From the NCBI RefSeq assembly GCF_028890305.1, contig NZ_JARBXM010000001.1:498501-562500 (forward strand): a DNA stretch of 64,000 nt. The letters run 5' to 3'. Numbering within the stretch: position 1 is the stretch's first letter; each line of letters opens with the position of its first letter. Position numbers and translations under genes: made by a program. This DNA is from Candidatus Methanosphaera massiliense (lineage in GTDB: Archaea > Methanobacteriota > Methanobacteria > Methanobacteriales > Methanobacteriaceae). The notes under the pieces were generated by a model that worked only from the letters and a program-made list of their open reading frames with translations, was not told where the DNA came from and did no database searches. This document shows positions 39,607 to 48,741 of this stretch, piece by piece.

Positions 39607-39891
39607 CTATTGTGATACAAATTCAACTTTTCCTGCACGGATATTTGTTGCTCTTTTTATGTGGGATTTTCCACATTCTTTACATTTGTATCTTAAATCT
39701 AATTTTTTAATTGGTTTACTTCCTGATGGTAAAGGCCTTGGGTAACCTCTGTAACCTGCGGTTACACGTCTGAACTGACGTTGACCCCATTTTAGCTCAC
39801 TAGCTTTTCTTTTTTTAGATGTGTGTACTTCGTGTATTGTATGTTTTTTACATTTTGGACAGTATGTTCTTCGTTCTTTTGGCATTTTCAT
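39607..39891 (-). CDS. rpl44e: 50S ribosomal protein L44e
   Basis: 94 residues. Zinc-binding [13 protein letters not shown] at the N-terminus and CKECGKSH near 75, with the basic centre KWGQRQFRR and [12 protein letters not shown]. First gene of the L44e-S27e-aIF2-alpha cluster. GAGGTGA precedes the ATG at 39891. Confidence 0.97.
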   Translation of the reverse strand: MKMPKERRTYCPKCKKHTIHEVHTSKKRKASELKWGQRQFRRVTAGYRGYPRPLPSGSKPIKKLDLRYKCKECGKSHIKRATNIRAGKVEFVSQ

Positions 39892-40430
39892 CTCTAATTC
39901 ACCTCATGTTTTATATATAAAATAAATTATCCCCTTATTTTCTTTCTGTTGAAATAATTTTATTTTGTGATTGAAAATATATTTAAAGTAATGACAATCA
40001 GTCTTACTTCATTTATTATTTAATTTGTATAATTCCTTTGTTCCTTGGAATTTAGTATAATTTATTGAATTTAATTCAATAATTAAATAGAATGTAAATA
40101 CGTTTTAATAATTAACCGTATTTTACTTGTTATACATCGTTCTAATTTATTAATTATTGCTTTGTATTGTTTAAATTATTTTTTACTCTGCTAATTAGCC
40201 TTAGATTCATGTATAATCATTGTTTTTCATTAAATCCTAATTGTTCTCTAGTCATAGAACAATCAATAATTTATCTATATATTATTATGATATGAATACA
40301 TATTTATAATTATTGTATCATCATCCCTTTATAACTAAGAGTGATATTTAAGCCCTAACATTCAGGTATTCTAATTTCATATTTTTTTACTAAAAAAAGT
40401 TATTTTGGAGGTGATGTTTACAGTAAAATT
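39892..40430. other. Long intergenic region upstream of L44e
   Basis: 539 bases, very AT-rich, between L44e and GINS; no gene recognised. Two palindromes: ATTGAATT-T-AATTCAAT (40064-40080) and ATTGTTCT/AGAACAAT (40240-40263). The left end must carry the promoter and leader for the L44e cluster (minus strand). A plus-strand GGAGGTGATG at about 40407 is discussed under rejected items. Confidence 0.5.
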
Positions 40431-41393
40431 CTACCTTATTACCTTAATTACTTCATTCTGTCTTAGTATTTTTACTATAGATCTTGGTAGTAATACTACA
40501 TCCCTTACTTTGAATGGACCATACGTCTTTTCATTTTCATCTAATATATCAGTAGTTACATCTTTTTTAAATTCTACTAGCTCTTCCTCATTATATTGTA
40601 TTTGTGGTATTACCTCTGTTTCTTCTCGTTTATCTTCTGATGTTACTTGTTTTTCTATTGTATTATCATGGATTTCTTCTTGTTTTTCTTCATCAGTATT
40701 TTGTAATGTTACTGTATCTGTCTGTGGAGGTGCTGGTGGTGTGAATGGTGTAGTAATATCTGTTTTCGGCTTTGATTTTACAGGATTGTTATTTTCATCC
40801 AGTAGTACATCATCTGGTGCCTGTCCAAACATCATTGCTATTTGACTTTCATCAAGTTTTGGTGGTGCTGGTTTACTTGTCTTCTCAGTTGTTGATTCTC
40901 GAGTAATTTCTTCATGTGGAGTTATTGTATCCTGTTTTTCTGGTTTTTTTACTTTCCTAGGTTTAAATCCTATTTTTGTTTCAGTATCTCTGTGTGGTTC
41001 AATGGATTCCATTAATCCTTCTCTATGTGATATTATTGTGTTTACTATGTCTTTGTATAATTTTTCTTCTTCTGGTGTTACATTGTATGGTATTTCTTCG
41101 TATAGTTCTGTGTCTTTTTTATATCCCTTAAAGATATCATGTGATTTCTGAACATTGGATATTGCAGTAGTTATTATCTTAACTTCTCTTCTTTCACAGA
41201 TTTCTACTGTTATTCTCTGTGCATCACGTAACTGATATGCTTCTAGAGATAGGGGATTTTTGTCTACTACTTCTAGTAATTGTTGTAGGTATTGGGATGC
41301 TTCATCATAAAAGGTATCTTCTATTTCTGATAGTGTTCCAGTAGTTCTTTCTTTCTTTTGTATATCTCTTAATCTTTGAAAAAAAGTATCCAC
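40431..41393 (-). CDS. gins51: Archaeal GINS subunit (Gins51/Gins15)
   Basis: A DNA-replication helicase accessory of 320 residues. The N-terminal helical A domain carries FFQRLRDIQKKERTTGTLSE, a strong match to archaeal Gins51, and QLRDAQRITVEICERRE. The middle (about 160-270) is a charged, Pro/Thr-rich linker, and the C-terminal B domain ends in GPFKVRDVVLLPRSIVKILR. The start is GTG. It follows pcn by 66 bases on the same strand. GINS with MCM and RecJ/Cdc45 forms the replicative helicase. Confidence 0.9.
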   Translation of the reverse strand: MDTFFQRLRDIQKKERTTGTLSEIEDTFYDEASQYLQQLLEVVDKNPLSLEAYQLRDAQRITVEICERREVKIITTAISNVQKSHDIFKGYKKDTELYEEIPYNVTPEEEKLYKDIVNTIISHREGLMESIEPHRDTETKIGFKPRKVKKPEKQDTITPHEEITRESTTEKTSKPAPPKLDESQIAMMFGQAPDDVLLDENNNPVKSKPKTDITTPFTPPAPPQTDTVTLQNTDEEKQEEIHDNTIEKQVTSEDKREETEVIPQIQYNEEELVEFKKDVTTDILDENEKTYGPFKVRDVVLLPRSIVKILRQNEVIKVIR

Positions 41394-41459
41394 CTGTATT
41401 ATCCCCTTTTTATTAAATTAATTATTCTATAAGTTATGATATGGTTTATTAGTAGAAGA

Positions 41460-42191
41460 TTATTCTTCTTCTATTCTTGGTGCTAATAAGAATGTTAATT
41501 TACCCTCATCATTTAATAGTTCTAATGTTAATGTTAATGGCATGTCATTTCCTAATGATATATAGGTGTTATCTGCAAATTTTTCTGCTTTTAACATTTC
41601 TTTAATATTTTCTATTGCAAATATAGCTTTTACTGTTTCTGTTACTTTTTCACCGTGGAGGTATTCTACTTTTGCATCAGCGAAGTCTCCTACTGCTTCT
41701 AATGTAAGATTATCTTCATCTATTGTGAATGATACCCTGTCTGCTACTATTTCTATATCTTGTATTGTTTCTTTTAGTGTGCTTATAGGTACACTTATTG
41801 TTACAGGGTATTCAATTTCTGGTGGTGTTGGAGTATCATATTCTAAATCTATGAGTTTTACTTTGAATGTCTTTTTAACTGCTCCTTCAAATGTTAATAT
41901 GAGACTTCCTGCATCTACAGTTAATTCCATTACATCATCAGATTTTGATCTTTTTAGTACTTTCATTAATTCTTCTGTATCAAGATTTAGTTTAATTGGT
42001 TTGTCACATTCAAATATGTCAAATAAGCTTTCTTTTAATTCTAGGTGTACGTATGTTATGTGACTTCTATCAATTGCATTTAATCTAAGTCCATCTGAAT
42101 CTACTTCTATTTGTACTTCGTCAACTATTGATGATATAGCATCGAAACTGGTTTTAAAAATACCAGGATTACTTAATACTAGTTTAAACAC
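41460..42191 (-). CDS. pcn: DNA sliding clamp PCNA
   Basis: A 243-residue clamp. Two PCNA repeats, with the N-terminal [18 protein letters not shown] and the interdomain connector near [18 protein letters not shown]-terminal [11 protein letters not shown]. The start is GTG at 42191 with GGAGAG upstream. Forms a homotrimeric ring that tethers the polymerase, here presumably including the split PolB, to DNA. Confidence 0.97.
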   Translation of the reverse strand: MFKLVLSNPGIFKTSFDAISSIVDEVQIEVDSDGLRLNAIDRSHITYVHLELKESLFDIFECDKPIKLNLDTEELMKVLKRSKSDDVMELTVDAGSLILTFEGAVKKTFKVKLIDLEYDTPTPPEIEYPVTISVPISTLKETIQDIEIVADRVSFTIDEDNLTLEAVGDFADAKVEYLHGEKVTETVKAIFAIENIKEMLKAEKFADNTYISLGNDMPLTLTLELLNDEGKLTFLLAPRIEEE

Positions 42192-42499
42192 TGTGAAATA
42201 CTCTCCTTTTTTTATTATGTTCTTTTTTATCTATTTTCTTTGGAAAATTAGATGACTTTTAATATTTTGATTATGTTTAAATTTTTGATATTTATGAATA
42301 ATAAATTTTATGAATTTACATATTTGTGGATTTTATGCTGTAATGGTTATTAATCCAGTAATTTAATTAGTTTGATTAAATTTGAAAATTAAAAAATTAG
42401 AATTATCATTTATTATGAAATCATCAACTAAGATTAAACATAGTGTATGATAAGTTGTTAGCTTTACTGATTATTTTTTTGGTGGTGAGTGTATTCAGG
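42192..42499. other. Intergenic region upstream of pcn
   Basis: 308 bases rich in A/T with no gene and no inverted repeat that stands out. It must hold the pcn promoter on the minus strand and the 3' end signal of the next gene. Confidence 0.5.
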
Positions 42500-43246
42500 T
42501 TATTTATTATTCCTCTTATTTCTAGGTTTAGGCATGCTACTTTCAGTATCCACATCCTCAAAATCATTAAGACCTATAATATTTAATAGTTCTTTATAGA
42601 ATGCAAATATTATAATAAGTATTCCTATAATTATTAGACCTACAGCTAGTGTTTCGTGTTCAGCATACATTACATTATCTGATACTTTAATAACATCATC
42701 TAATGATTGTATTATACCAATTACTGTAAGGATTAAACCTACTACTATCATCACTACTTTTCTTACTGTTTGCTTGTTGAATTTTATATTTTGGAAGATG
42801 TTTAGTTTTTTTATCTTGTTTGTGTCAAACTGATTTAGTAGAGGTACACCATCTTCATCTACTTTAACATCATCCACTATTTTTGTTGAATCTTCTGATT
42901 TACTAGTTTTTGATAGTTTATCTTTAGGTTCTACTTCGATTTTCTGTTCTTTTTCTTTGTCTTTAGTGTTTTTGTTGTTTATATCCACGTCATCAATTAC
43001 ACTCATTAGCTTGTTAGATTTATCTTCTTCATCATCGTCTGTTTCATCAGTTGGTTTTTCCACTATTGAACCTAGTTCACTATTATATTCAGGTATATCT
43101 TCTGCATCTCTCTGTTCTAACATATCCAATGGATCTATTTCTGTTTCAATCGTTTCTATATCATCAGATGTATCCTCTATTTCATTCAATTCATCCAGAG
43201 GATCTACTTCATCCATATTTATAGAATCATGATCATTTTTTGACAT
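42500..43246 (-). CDS. Acidic membrane protein of unknown function
   Basis: 248 residues. The first 140 are extremely acidic and disordered (repeated DPLDELNE/DPLDMLEQ elements, Asp/Glu and Lys clusters). Two hydrophobic segments follow at about 165-182 and 200-217, then a short polar tail. Topology implies a large cytoplasmic or external acidic arm. No domain recognised. AGTGAT precedes the ATG. It stands between the pcn and tfs genes. Confidence 0.66.
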   Translation of the reverse strand: MSKNDHDSINMDEVDPLDELNEIEDTSDDIETIETEIDPLDMLEQRDAEDIPEYNSELGSIVEKPTDETDDDEEDKSNKLMSVIDDVDINNKNTKDKEKEQKIEVEPKDKLSKTSKSEDSTKIVDDVKVDEDGVPLLNQFDTNKIKKLNIFQNIKFNKQTVRKVVMIVVGLILTVIGIIQSLDDVIKVSDNVMYAEHETLAVGLIIIGILIIIFAFYKELLNIIGLNDFEDVDTESSMPKPRNKRNNK

Positions 43247-43534
43247 GTTATCACTATACTAGTTATTAATTTATTTTTTAAAAATTTTAGATATGATACA
43301 AATTATAATATTTAACATATTATTTCTAAATCTTCTACAATAGGCATGTTAACCTACTATAGTTCAATTGAATATTTTTTTAAAGACAATGAAAAAATAT
43401 TTTAGTAATTTGTAATCTTGTTTAATAATTTCTTTTTTAGTTAATAAATATTTTATGAAGATAAAAACTTTATTAATTTTAATAAGTTCTTTACCTTGTT
43501 TGATTTAGTTAAAAGGAAGAAAATATGATGTTAA

Positions 43535-43852
43535 CTAATCATATTCTCTCCAAGTATAATCACATTCTGTGCATCTGAAAAATCTTGTTTCTGATTCATC
43601 TGCACTTCTTGTTTGTTGTAACCACCAGAATGCAAGTTTATTATTACATTTTGGACATATTACTTTTATTGTAGGTAAAGTTTTTACATTATCATTAGTG
43701 ACTATTACTGTATCTTCTTTATCAACTTTTTCAGATACTTCATATTGTTTTTTTGATTCTTCAGTTACGTTTTTCTCATATCCACAAGCGTCACATGAGA
43801 ATTTACCGTCTTTTGGAAATAGTACTTTTCCACAATTTGGACAAAATTCCAT
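43535..43852 (-). CDS. tfs: Transcription factor S (TFIIS/RPB9-like)
   Basis: 105 residues that stimulate RNA cleavage by stalled RNA polymerase. N-terminal zinc ribbon [10 protein letters not shown] and CDACGYEK; C-terminal zinc ribbon [13 protein letters not shown] and CTECDYTW. The catalytic acidic pair is present in the loop [17 protein letters not shown] precedes the ATG. Full length for archaeal TFS. Confidence 0.95.
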   Translation of the reverse strand: MEFCPNCGKVLFPKDGKFSCDACGYEKNVTEESKKQYEVSEKVDKEDTVIVTNDNVKTLPTIKVICPKCNNKLAFWWLQQTRSADESETRFFRCTECDYTWREYD

Positions 43853-43950
43853 TCATATCCCCTTTCCTATATTCTTATGTTTTAATTTTATATTTATGTA
43901 CTAATATTCTATTATTTATATAAAATAATGATATTTGTATTTATCTATTC

Positions 43951-44367
43951 TTATTGCGTGTCCTTAATTAGTCCTGCGTCAGTTATTATTTCTTCATGAT
44001 CAAATGCTAATTTTTCATTTTTTAATTCTGTAATTTTTATATATTTTGCATCTTTTGCATCAGAATCTGATTGTAGTGTTCCATCTATTATATGTGCAGT
44101 GAATACTACTGTCACAGTATGTCCTCTAGGATCACGGTCCGGATCAGAGTAAACTCCTACTAATTTATCTAATTCTACCTCTAATCCTGTTTCTTCTTTT
44201 GCTTCTCGTACTGCTGCATGTTCAACTTTCTCCCCATATTCCACAAAACCACCAGGTAAAGCCCAATGATCCTTATATGGGTCATTTAATCGCTTGATAA
44301 GAACTGTATTATCATTATCGATTATAATAATATCTACAGTTAATGCAGGATTTCTATGTTTTGACAT
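43951..44367 (-). CDS. Nudix hydrolase
   Basis: 138 residues with a canonical Nudix box: GGFVEYGEKVEHAAVREA continuing into KEETGLEVE (residues about 40-65). Preceded by WALPGG. The rest resembles ADP-ribose pyrophosphatases (LVGVYSDPDRDPRGH), but the substrate cannot be fixed. It lies between tfs and rpoL on the same strand. Confidence 0.9.
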   Translation of the reverse strand: MSKHRNPALTVDIIIIDNDNTVLIKRLNDPYKDHWALPGGFVEYGEKVEHAAVREAKEETGLEVELDKLVGVYSDPDRDPRGHTVTVVFTAHIIDGTLQSDSDAKDAKYIKITELKNEKLAFDHEEIITDAGLIKDTQ

Positions 44368-44512
44368 GATTACAATATATATTAAATCATGTTTATGAAG
44401 ATTCCGAATTAAATATAAAATAAATTATAGTGTTATGTATAATAGTTAAAAAAATAGTGATTGTAAAATAATATATTTAAAAAAAAAGATATTTAGTTAG
44501 TTGAGATTTTAT

Positions 44513-44776
44513 TTACTGGAAATTATCTTCAACTACTTGTTTAAAATCTTGTGCTTCTTTCTTAATTTCCTCAGATGCTGTAACTATTGATTCTCTAGGA
44601 TTTGGACTATGTACTTCAAACTCCGGTTGTCCTATAAGAGGGTGTGTTATATCATATGCTGCTGCTTTTACTTCATCCTGTGACATTAATCTTTTTCTTA
44701 GGATGTTACATATCGTATGTGTTTCCCCTGTTATTTCTAATACTAATTTTTCTGGTTGTTCTTCTATTACTTTCAT
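44513..44776 (-). CDS. rpoL: RNA polymerase subunit Rpo11 (L)
   Basis: 87 residues. The RpoD/RpoL dimerisation motif is visible: GETHTICNILRKRL then VKAAAYDITHPL. Forms a heterodimer with Rpo3 in RNA polymerase assembly. The ATG follows directly on the csl4 stop codon, so the two are co-translated. Typical archaeal pair. Confidence 0.96.
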   Translation of the reverse strand: MKVIEEQPEKLVLEITGETHTICNILRKRLMSQDEVKAAAYDITHPLIGQPEFEVHSPNPRESIVTASEEIKKEAQDFKQVVEDNFQ

Positions 44777-45343
44777 TTAATATCCTCCATATCTGCTTGA
44801 TATTTTTCTTGTGTCTATTACTCCGCATTCACATGATAATTTATTACCTTCTGTTAACTTCATGAATTTACGACAGTTAATACACATTGCTTTTATTACT
44901 CCTAGTTCTATTTCGGCTGTTGTTAACTCTACATATTCTGATCCTAGGATATTTATTACTTTTGCTTCTATTATGTCACCTATCTTAAATAAATCATGCA
45001 TTGATGAAACATAATCATTAGTTACCCTGGATATATGAATATATCCTTTATATCCAGCCACTATTCCACGGTTATTATCAACTATTTTTTTAATTGTTAC
45101 TAGTGCCTTATGTGGTTTAACTTCTGTTATATGTCCTACTACAATGTCTCCTAGTTTTATACGCCTTGGAGTGTTTGGTGCTTGTACAGATATTGTCTTG
45201 TTAATTTCATCTATTTTTACTATTCCATGTATAGCTGATTTTATAATTCCATCATCGATGTATGTCCATTCAGCTGGAATATACTCCTCGTAGGTGCATA
45301 ATGTTTCACCAGGTAATACTATGTCATTTTCTTTATGATTCAT
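44777..45343 (-). CDS. csl4: Exosome RNA-binding subunit Csl4
   Basis: About 188 residues from the ATG at 45343. N-terminal domain with VLPGETLCTYEEYIP, an S1 domain (about 60-145) with GDIVVGHITEVK and GYIHISRV, and a C-terminal zinc ribbon CINCRKFMKL and LSCECG. Csl4 sits on the cap of the archaeal exosome and recruits RNA. It ends flush with rpoL. No strong ribosome site was found; upstream in-frame ATGs are possible. Confidence 0.93.
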   Translation of the reverse strand: MNHKENDIVLPGETLCTYEEYIPAEWTYIDDGIIKSAIHGIVKIDEINKTISVQAPNTPRRIKLGDIVVGHITEVKPHKALVTIKKIVDNNRGIVAGYKGYIHISRVTNDYVSSMHDLFKIGDIIEAKVINILGSEYVELTTAEIELGVIKAMCINCRKFMKLTEGNKLSCECGVIDTRKISSRYGGY

Positions 45344-45448
45344 ACAAATTACTACCATCAGATAGATTATTAACATTAATGTTGTGTAGATTTAATAAAT
45401 TATACTATATTAATATTTATTCTTTATTAATAATAAATGTTTTAACAA

Positions 45449-46465
45449 TTAGTCTGTCTGCTCATCATGGATTATAATTTCATCCATCATATAGTCTTCC
45501 CAATCTCTTAATCCTAGAACAATTTCTAATTCCTGAGGAGTAATAACTGGTTTTTTATACATTGCACTATCATCAATAGCTATTCTTGGGCAGGCTGTCA
45601 TTACAAATGCATCTAGATTAAACGGTAGTAATCTATCTGGTGCTATGTAATCCATGTTAAGTATCTGTGCTTTTAATCCATGTTCTTCTAGTAAATCTCT
45701 TAGTTTTAAAGCTAATTCAAATCTTAATTGTCCTTTTTTTGAGGATATTATTATTCCATATGATTTTGCTGATTTTGCCTTTGTTATTCTTGCAAATCTT
45801 ATTCTGAGTATTTTATCATAGAATTTATCAATATCACGTGCTTGGCCTGTGAATGGGTCAGCTAAGATTACTGGTTTTTTTGTGAACAATTTTACTCCTA
45901 ATGCATGGAAGTCACCACTACCGACATAAACTATCACATCAACATTTAAGTTTTTGATTGATGTGAAGTTACATCCTAATACTTGTCCTGTAGATGTACC
46001 TATTCCATTGTCAAGAACTACAGTATATCCATTAGACTTGAATATTTCAATCATATCGTCTAATTTATGTATATGCTGTGTTGTTGTTACTAGTCCAATA
46101 GTCTTTACATCATCATCAAGTTTATTGATAGCATCAAGTATAGGAGCATTTATATCAGCACTAGAATGAGCTTCAATATATAATACAGGACATTCAGTTT
46201 TTATAGGAAGAGCCGTATGTGCAAAGTGAACTACAAGATCAATATGGCCATTAACCTTATTATCTGCTAAATCACATGCACCAAAACAAGGATCTGCATC
46301 AATAATAATATTCACATCATTTACAACACTATTTATCTCTTCTGCAACCATTATGGCATCAGTTTTAAGACCCTCCGGGAATTGTAGAATAACATTTTTT
46401 GCATTTAATTCCTGAATCTTATCCTTTATTGTATCAATTTTATAATCATAATCTATTGTTGACAT
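45449..46465 (-). CDS. dph2: Diphthamide biosynthesis enzyme Dph2
   Basis: 338 residues. Uses an unusual SAM [4Fe-4S] chemistry to transfer an aminocarboxypropyl group to the diphthamide His of EF-2. The three cluster cysteines lie in DADPCFGACDLA near 62, VLGCNFTSI near 165 and MTACPRIAID near 285. Archaeal Dph2 is a homodimer. The start ATG has GGAG about 10 bases before. It follows the phosphoribosyltransferase gene closely. Confidence 0.94.
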   Translation of the reverse strand: MSTIDYDYKIDTIKDKIQELNAKNVILQFPEGLKTDAIMVAEEINSVVNDVNIIIDADPCFGACDLADNKVNGHIDLVVHFAHTALPIKTECPVLYIEAHSSADINAPILDAINKLDDDVKTIGLVTTTQHIHKLDDMIEIFKSNGYTVVLDNGIGTSTGQVLGCNFTSIKNLNVDVIVYVGSGDFHALGVKLFTKKPVILADPFTGQARDIDKFYDKILRIRFARITKAKSAKSYGIIISSKKGQLRFELALKLRDLLEEHGLKAQILNMDYIAPDRLLPFNLDAFVMTACPRIAIDDSAMYKKPVITPQELEIVLGLRDWEDYMMDEIIIHDEQTD

Positions 46466-46486
46466 AAACAAACTCCAAATTCCAAT

Positions 46487-47050
46487 CTAATCCTCAACAA
46501 TTGTAACTTTTCCATCAACCATTTTAATTTTAACAAGTGTATCAAGAGTATAACCGGTTTCTTCCTCAACAATCATTCGTCCGTCATCCTTCTCTATTGG
46601 TACTATTATATGAACAAGATTAGCTCCGATTTCATCAAATGCTTTAATAACACTGATTAATGTTCCACCAGTACTTACAACATCATCTATAAGTAACACA
46701 TTATCTTCTTTATTTATACCATTAATGAATAATTCACTTTCACTGTAACCTGTTTCCTGATGTACTTGTTTTTCTCCTTCTAATCCATAAGATCTTTTAC
46801 GTACTACTACAAATGGAATTCCAGTCTTTAATGATAATGCTGTTGCTAAGGGTATACCCATTGATTCAATACCTACTATTTTATCAACAAGGTCAAGATT
46901 ATAATTATTAATAATATAATCCATAATATCTTCTAACAATTCTGGTTCTACTAGTGGTACTCCATCACTAATAGGATGTACAAAATAATAATAGTTCCCT
47001 TTTTTAACTACAGGACACTCAATTAATGATTTTTTTAATTCATCTAACAT
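46487..47050 (-). CDS. hpt: Hypoxanthine/purine phosphoribosyltransferase
   Basis: 187 residues. The PRPP-binding motif is NVLLIDDVVSTGGTL near residue 117, with GIESMGIPLATALSL near 62 as the PPi loop. This is the archaeal HGPRTase-like form that salvages hypoxanthine, guanine or adenine. GGGGAATTAG precedes the ATG. It is first in the minus-strand run hpt-dph2, and divergent from srp54. Confidence 0.9.
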   Translation of the reverse strand: MLDELKKSLIECPVVKKGNYYYFVHPISDGVPLVEPELLEDIMDYIINNYNLDLVDKIVGIESMGIPLATALSLKTGIPFVVVRKRSYGLEGEKQVHQETGYSESELFINGINKEDNVLLIDDVVSTGGTLISVIKAFDEIGANLVHIIVPIEKDDGRMIVEEETGYTLDTLVKIKMVDGKVTIVED

Positions 47051-47366
47051 ATCTAATTCCCCATATTCATTAAATAAAGAATAATCTTCTTTATCATTCT
47101 AATACTCTAGTCATTACTACTCTTTAAAAATAAATCTTTGTATAACTTATTTTTTTTGATATAAAGAGTAGATTCTTCTATTAAAAAAATATTTATATTA
47201 CTATTATATATTTAGATTAATCATTACTTAAGAAAGTACTTATTGAAGTGGATAAAATTAATATAAATTAGATAATATAATATAATGGATGGATAATATA
47301 ATTAATAATAATATAGACTAATAATCAATTATACTAAATAAATCATCAGAGGAGGGGTCAAGTTAA
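47051..47366. promoter_or_regulatory. Divergent hpt/srp54 intergenic region
   Basis: 316 AT-rich bases. A perfect 10-base inverted repeat, CTACTCTTTA (47117-47126) and TAAAGAGTAG (47162-47171), with a 35-base spacer, lies close to the hpt side. The right end carries AGGAGGGG, the ribosome site of srp54. No RNA gene recognised. Confidence 0.45.
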
Positions 47367-48701
47367 ATGCTAGAAGGATTAAGTGAAAGTCTAACAAAGA
47401 CCATGAAGAAACTGGCAGGAATGTCAGTGATTGACAAAAAAACATTAAAAGAAGTTACAAAAGAAATTCAACGTGCACTCATACAAGCTGATGTAAACGT
47501 AAAAGTAGTATTTGCTCTTACAAAAAAAATAGAGAAACGAGCATTAGATGAAGAGTTACCAAAGGGATTAAGTCCAAAAGAACATGTAATTCGTATTGTA
47601 TACCAGGAATTAGTAAACCTAATTGGAGAAAAACCAGAAGAACTCAAAATTACTAAAAAACCATATAAAATAATGATGCTTGGTTTACAGGGTAGTGGTA
47701 AAACCACAACTACTGCAAAATTAGCAAAACACTTGAAAAAGAAAGGCTATACATCAGCAATAGTATGTACTGATACATGGAGACCAGCAGCATACGAACA
47801 GTTAAAACAATTAACAGAACCCTTAGGTGTACCAGTATACGGAGACCCAGAAAACAAGGATGCAGTGGATCTTGCAAAAAAAGGACTGGAAAAATTCCAA
47901 TCAAAATATGATGTACTTCTAATAGATACAGCAGGACGACATAAAGAAGAACAAGATTTACTGGATGAAATGACCGAACTAAGTAAAGTAGTAGAACCAG
48001 ACGAAGTAATATTAGTAATAGATGGTACTATAGGTCAGCAAGCACGTAAACAAGCAGAAGCATTCAAACAAACCACTACTATTGGTTCAATAATAATAAG
48101 TAAACTTGACGGATCAGCAAAAGGTGGAGGTGCACTCTCAGCTGTAGCAGAAATTAAAGCTCCAATAAAATTCATTGGTACTGGTGAAAATGTAGATGAC
48201 TTTGAAGCATTCGACCCTGAAAGATTCATCTCAAGATTACTTGGAATGGGTGACCTTGATACATTAATAGAAAAAGCAGCAGAGGTAACTTCAGAACAAT
48301 CCGATAAAGAAATGATTGATTCCATAATGAGTGGTAAATTCACATTAAAAGATATGGAAAATCAGCTTGAAATGATGAATAAAATGGGACCAATTCAACA
48401 GATAATGAAGTTAATACCAGGACTTGGAAGCCAATTACCAGCAAATGCATCCCAGGTTACAGAAGACAAACTTAACATGTACAAGGTATTAATGAACTCT
48501 ATGACAGAATACGAATTAGAAAATCCTGAAGTAATTAAAAAATCAAGAGTAAATCGTATAAGTAGAGGTGCAGGTCTTACAAATGAAGATGTAAAAGACT
48601 TACTTAAATATTACAATGTAACTAAAAAAGCATTAAAAGGAATGGGAAAACGTAATATGAGCGGACCAATGGGTAAATTATTAAGACGTATGCCAAGATA
48701 G
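47367..48701 (+). CDS. srp54: Signal recognition particle protein SRP54
   Basis: 444 residues. N domain (1-90), then the GTPase G domain with [15 protein letters not shown] near 106, [11 protein letters not shown] near 140, LIDTAGRH near 190 and [11 protein letters not shown] near 248; the methionine-rich M domain (about 300-444) includes [13 protein letters not shown] and the RNA/signal-binding end. It targets nascent membrane proteins with 7S RNA and FtsY. GAGGAGGGG precedes the ATG. Complete. Confidence 0.97.
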   Translation: MLEGLSESLTKTMKKLAGMSVIDKKTLKEVTKEIQRALIQADVNVKVVFALTKKIEKRALDEELPKGLSPKEHVIRIVYQELVNLIGEKPEELKITKKPYKIMMLGLQGSGKTTTTAKLAKHLKKKGYTSAIVCTDTWRPAAYEQLKQLTEPLGVPVYGDPENKDAVDLAKKGLEKFQSKYDVLLIDTAGRHKEEQDLLDEMTELSKVVEPDEVILVIDGTIGQQARKQAEAFKQTTTIGSIIISKLDGSAKGGGALSAVAEIKAPIKFIGTGENVDDFEAFDPERFISRLLGMGDLDTLIEKAAEVTSEQSDKEMIDSIMSGKFTLKDMENQLEMMNKMGPIQQIMKLIPGLGSQLPANASQVTEDKLNMYKVLMNSMTEYELENPEVIKKSRVNRISRGAGLTNEDVKDLLKYYNVTKKALKGMGKRNMSGPMGKLLRRMPR

Positions 48702-48741
48702 TAAGTATACCCTCCCTATTACTACTTTTTTTATAGAATAA

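Noticed and set aside
40240-40263. ATTGTTCT/AGAACAAT hairpin in the region before L44e as an RNA gene
   Set aside because: Isolated 8-base stem in A/T-rich DNA with no further structure or neighbouring conserved element.
40405-40845. Plus-strand frame of 146 codons beginning at a perfect GGAGGTGATG ribosome-like site
   Set aside because: It lies almost entirely antisense to the GINS gene, its product is a Ser/Thr/Phe-rich translation of a reversed charged linker, and no homology or membrane-protein logic supports it. The ribosome-like motif is likely chance.
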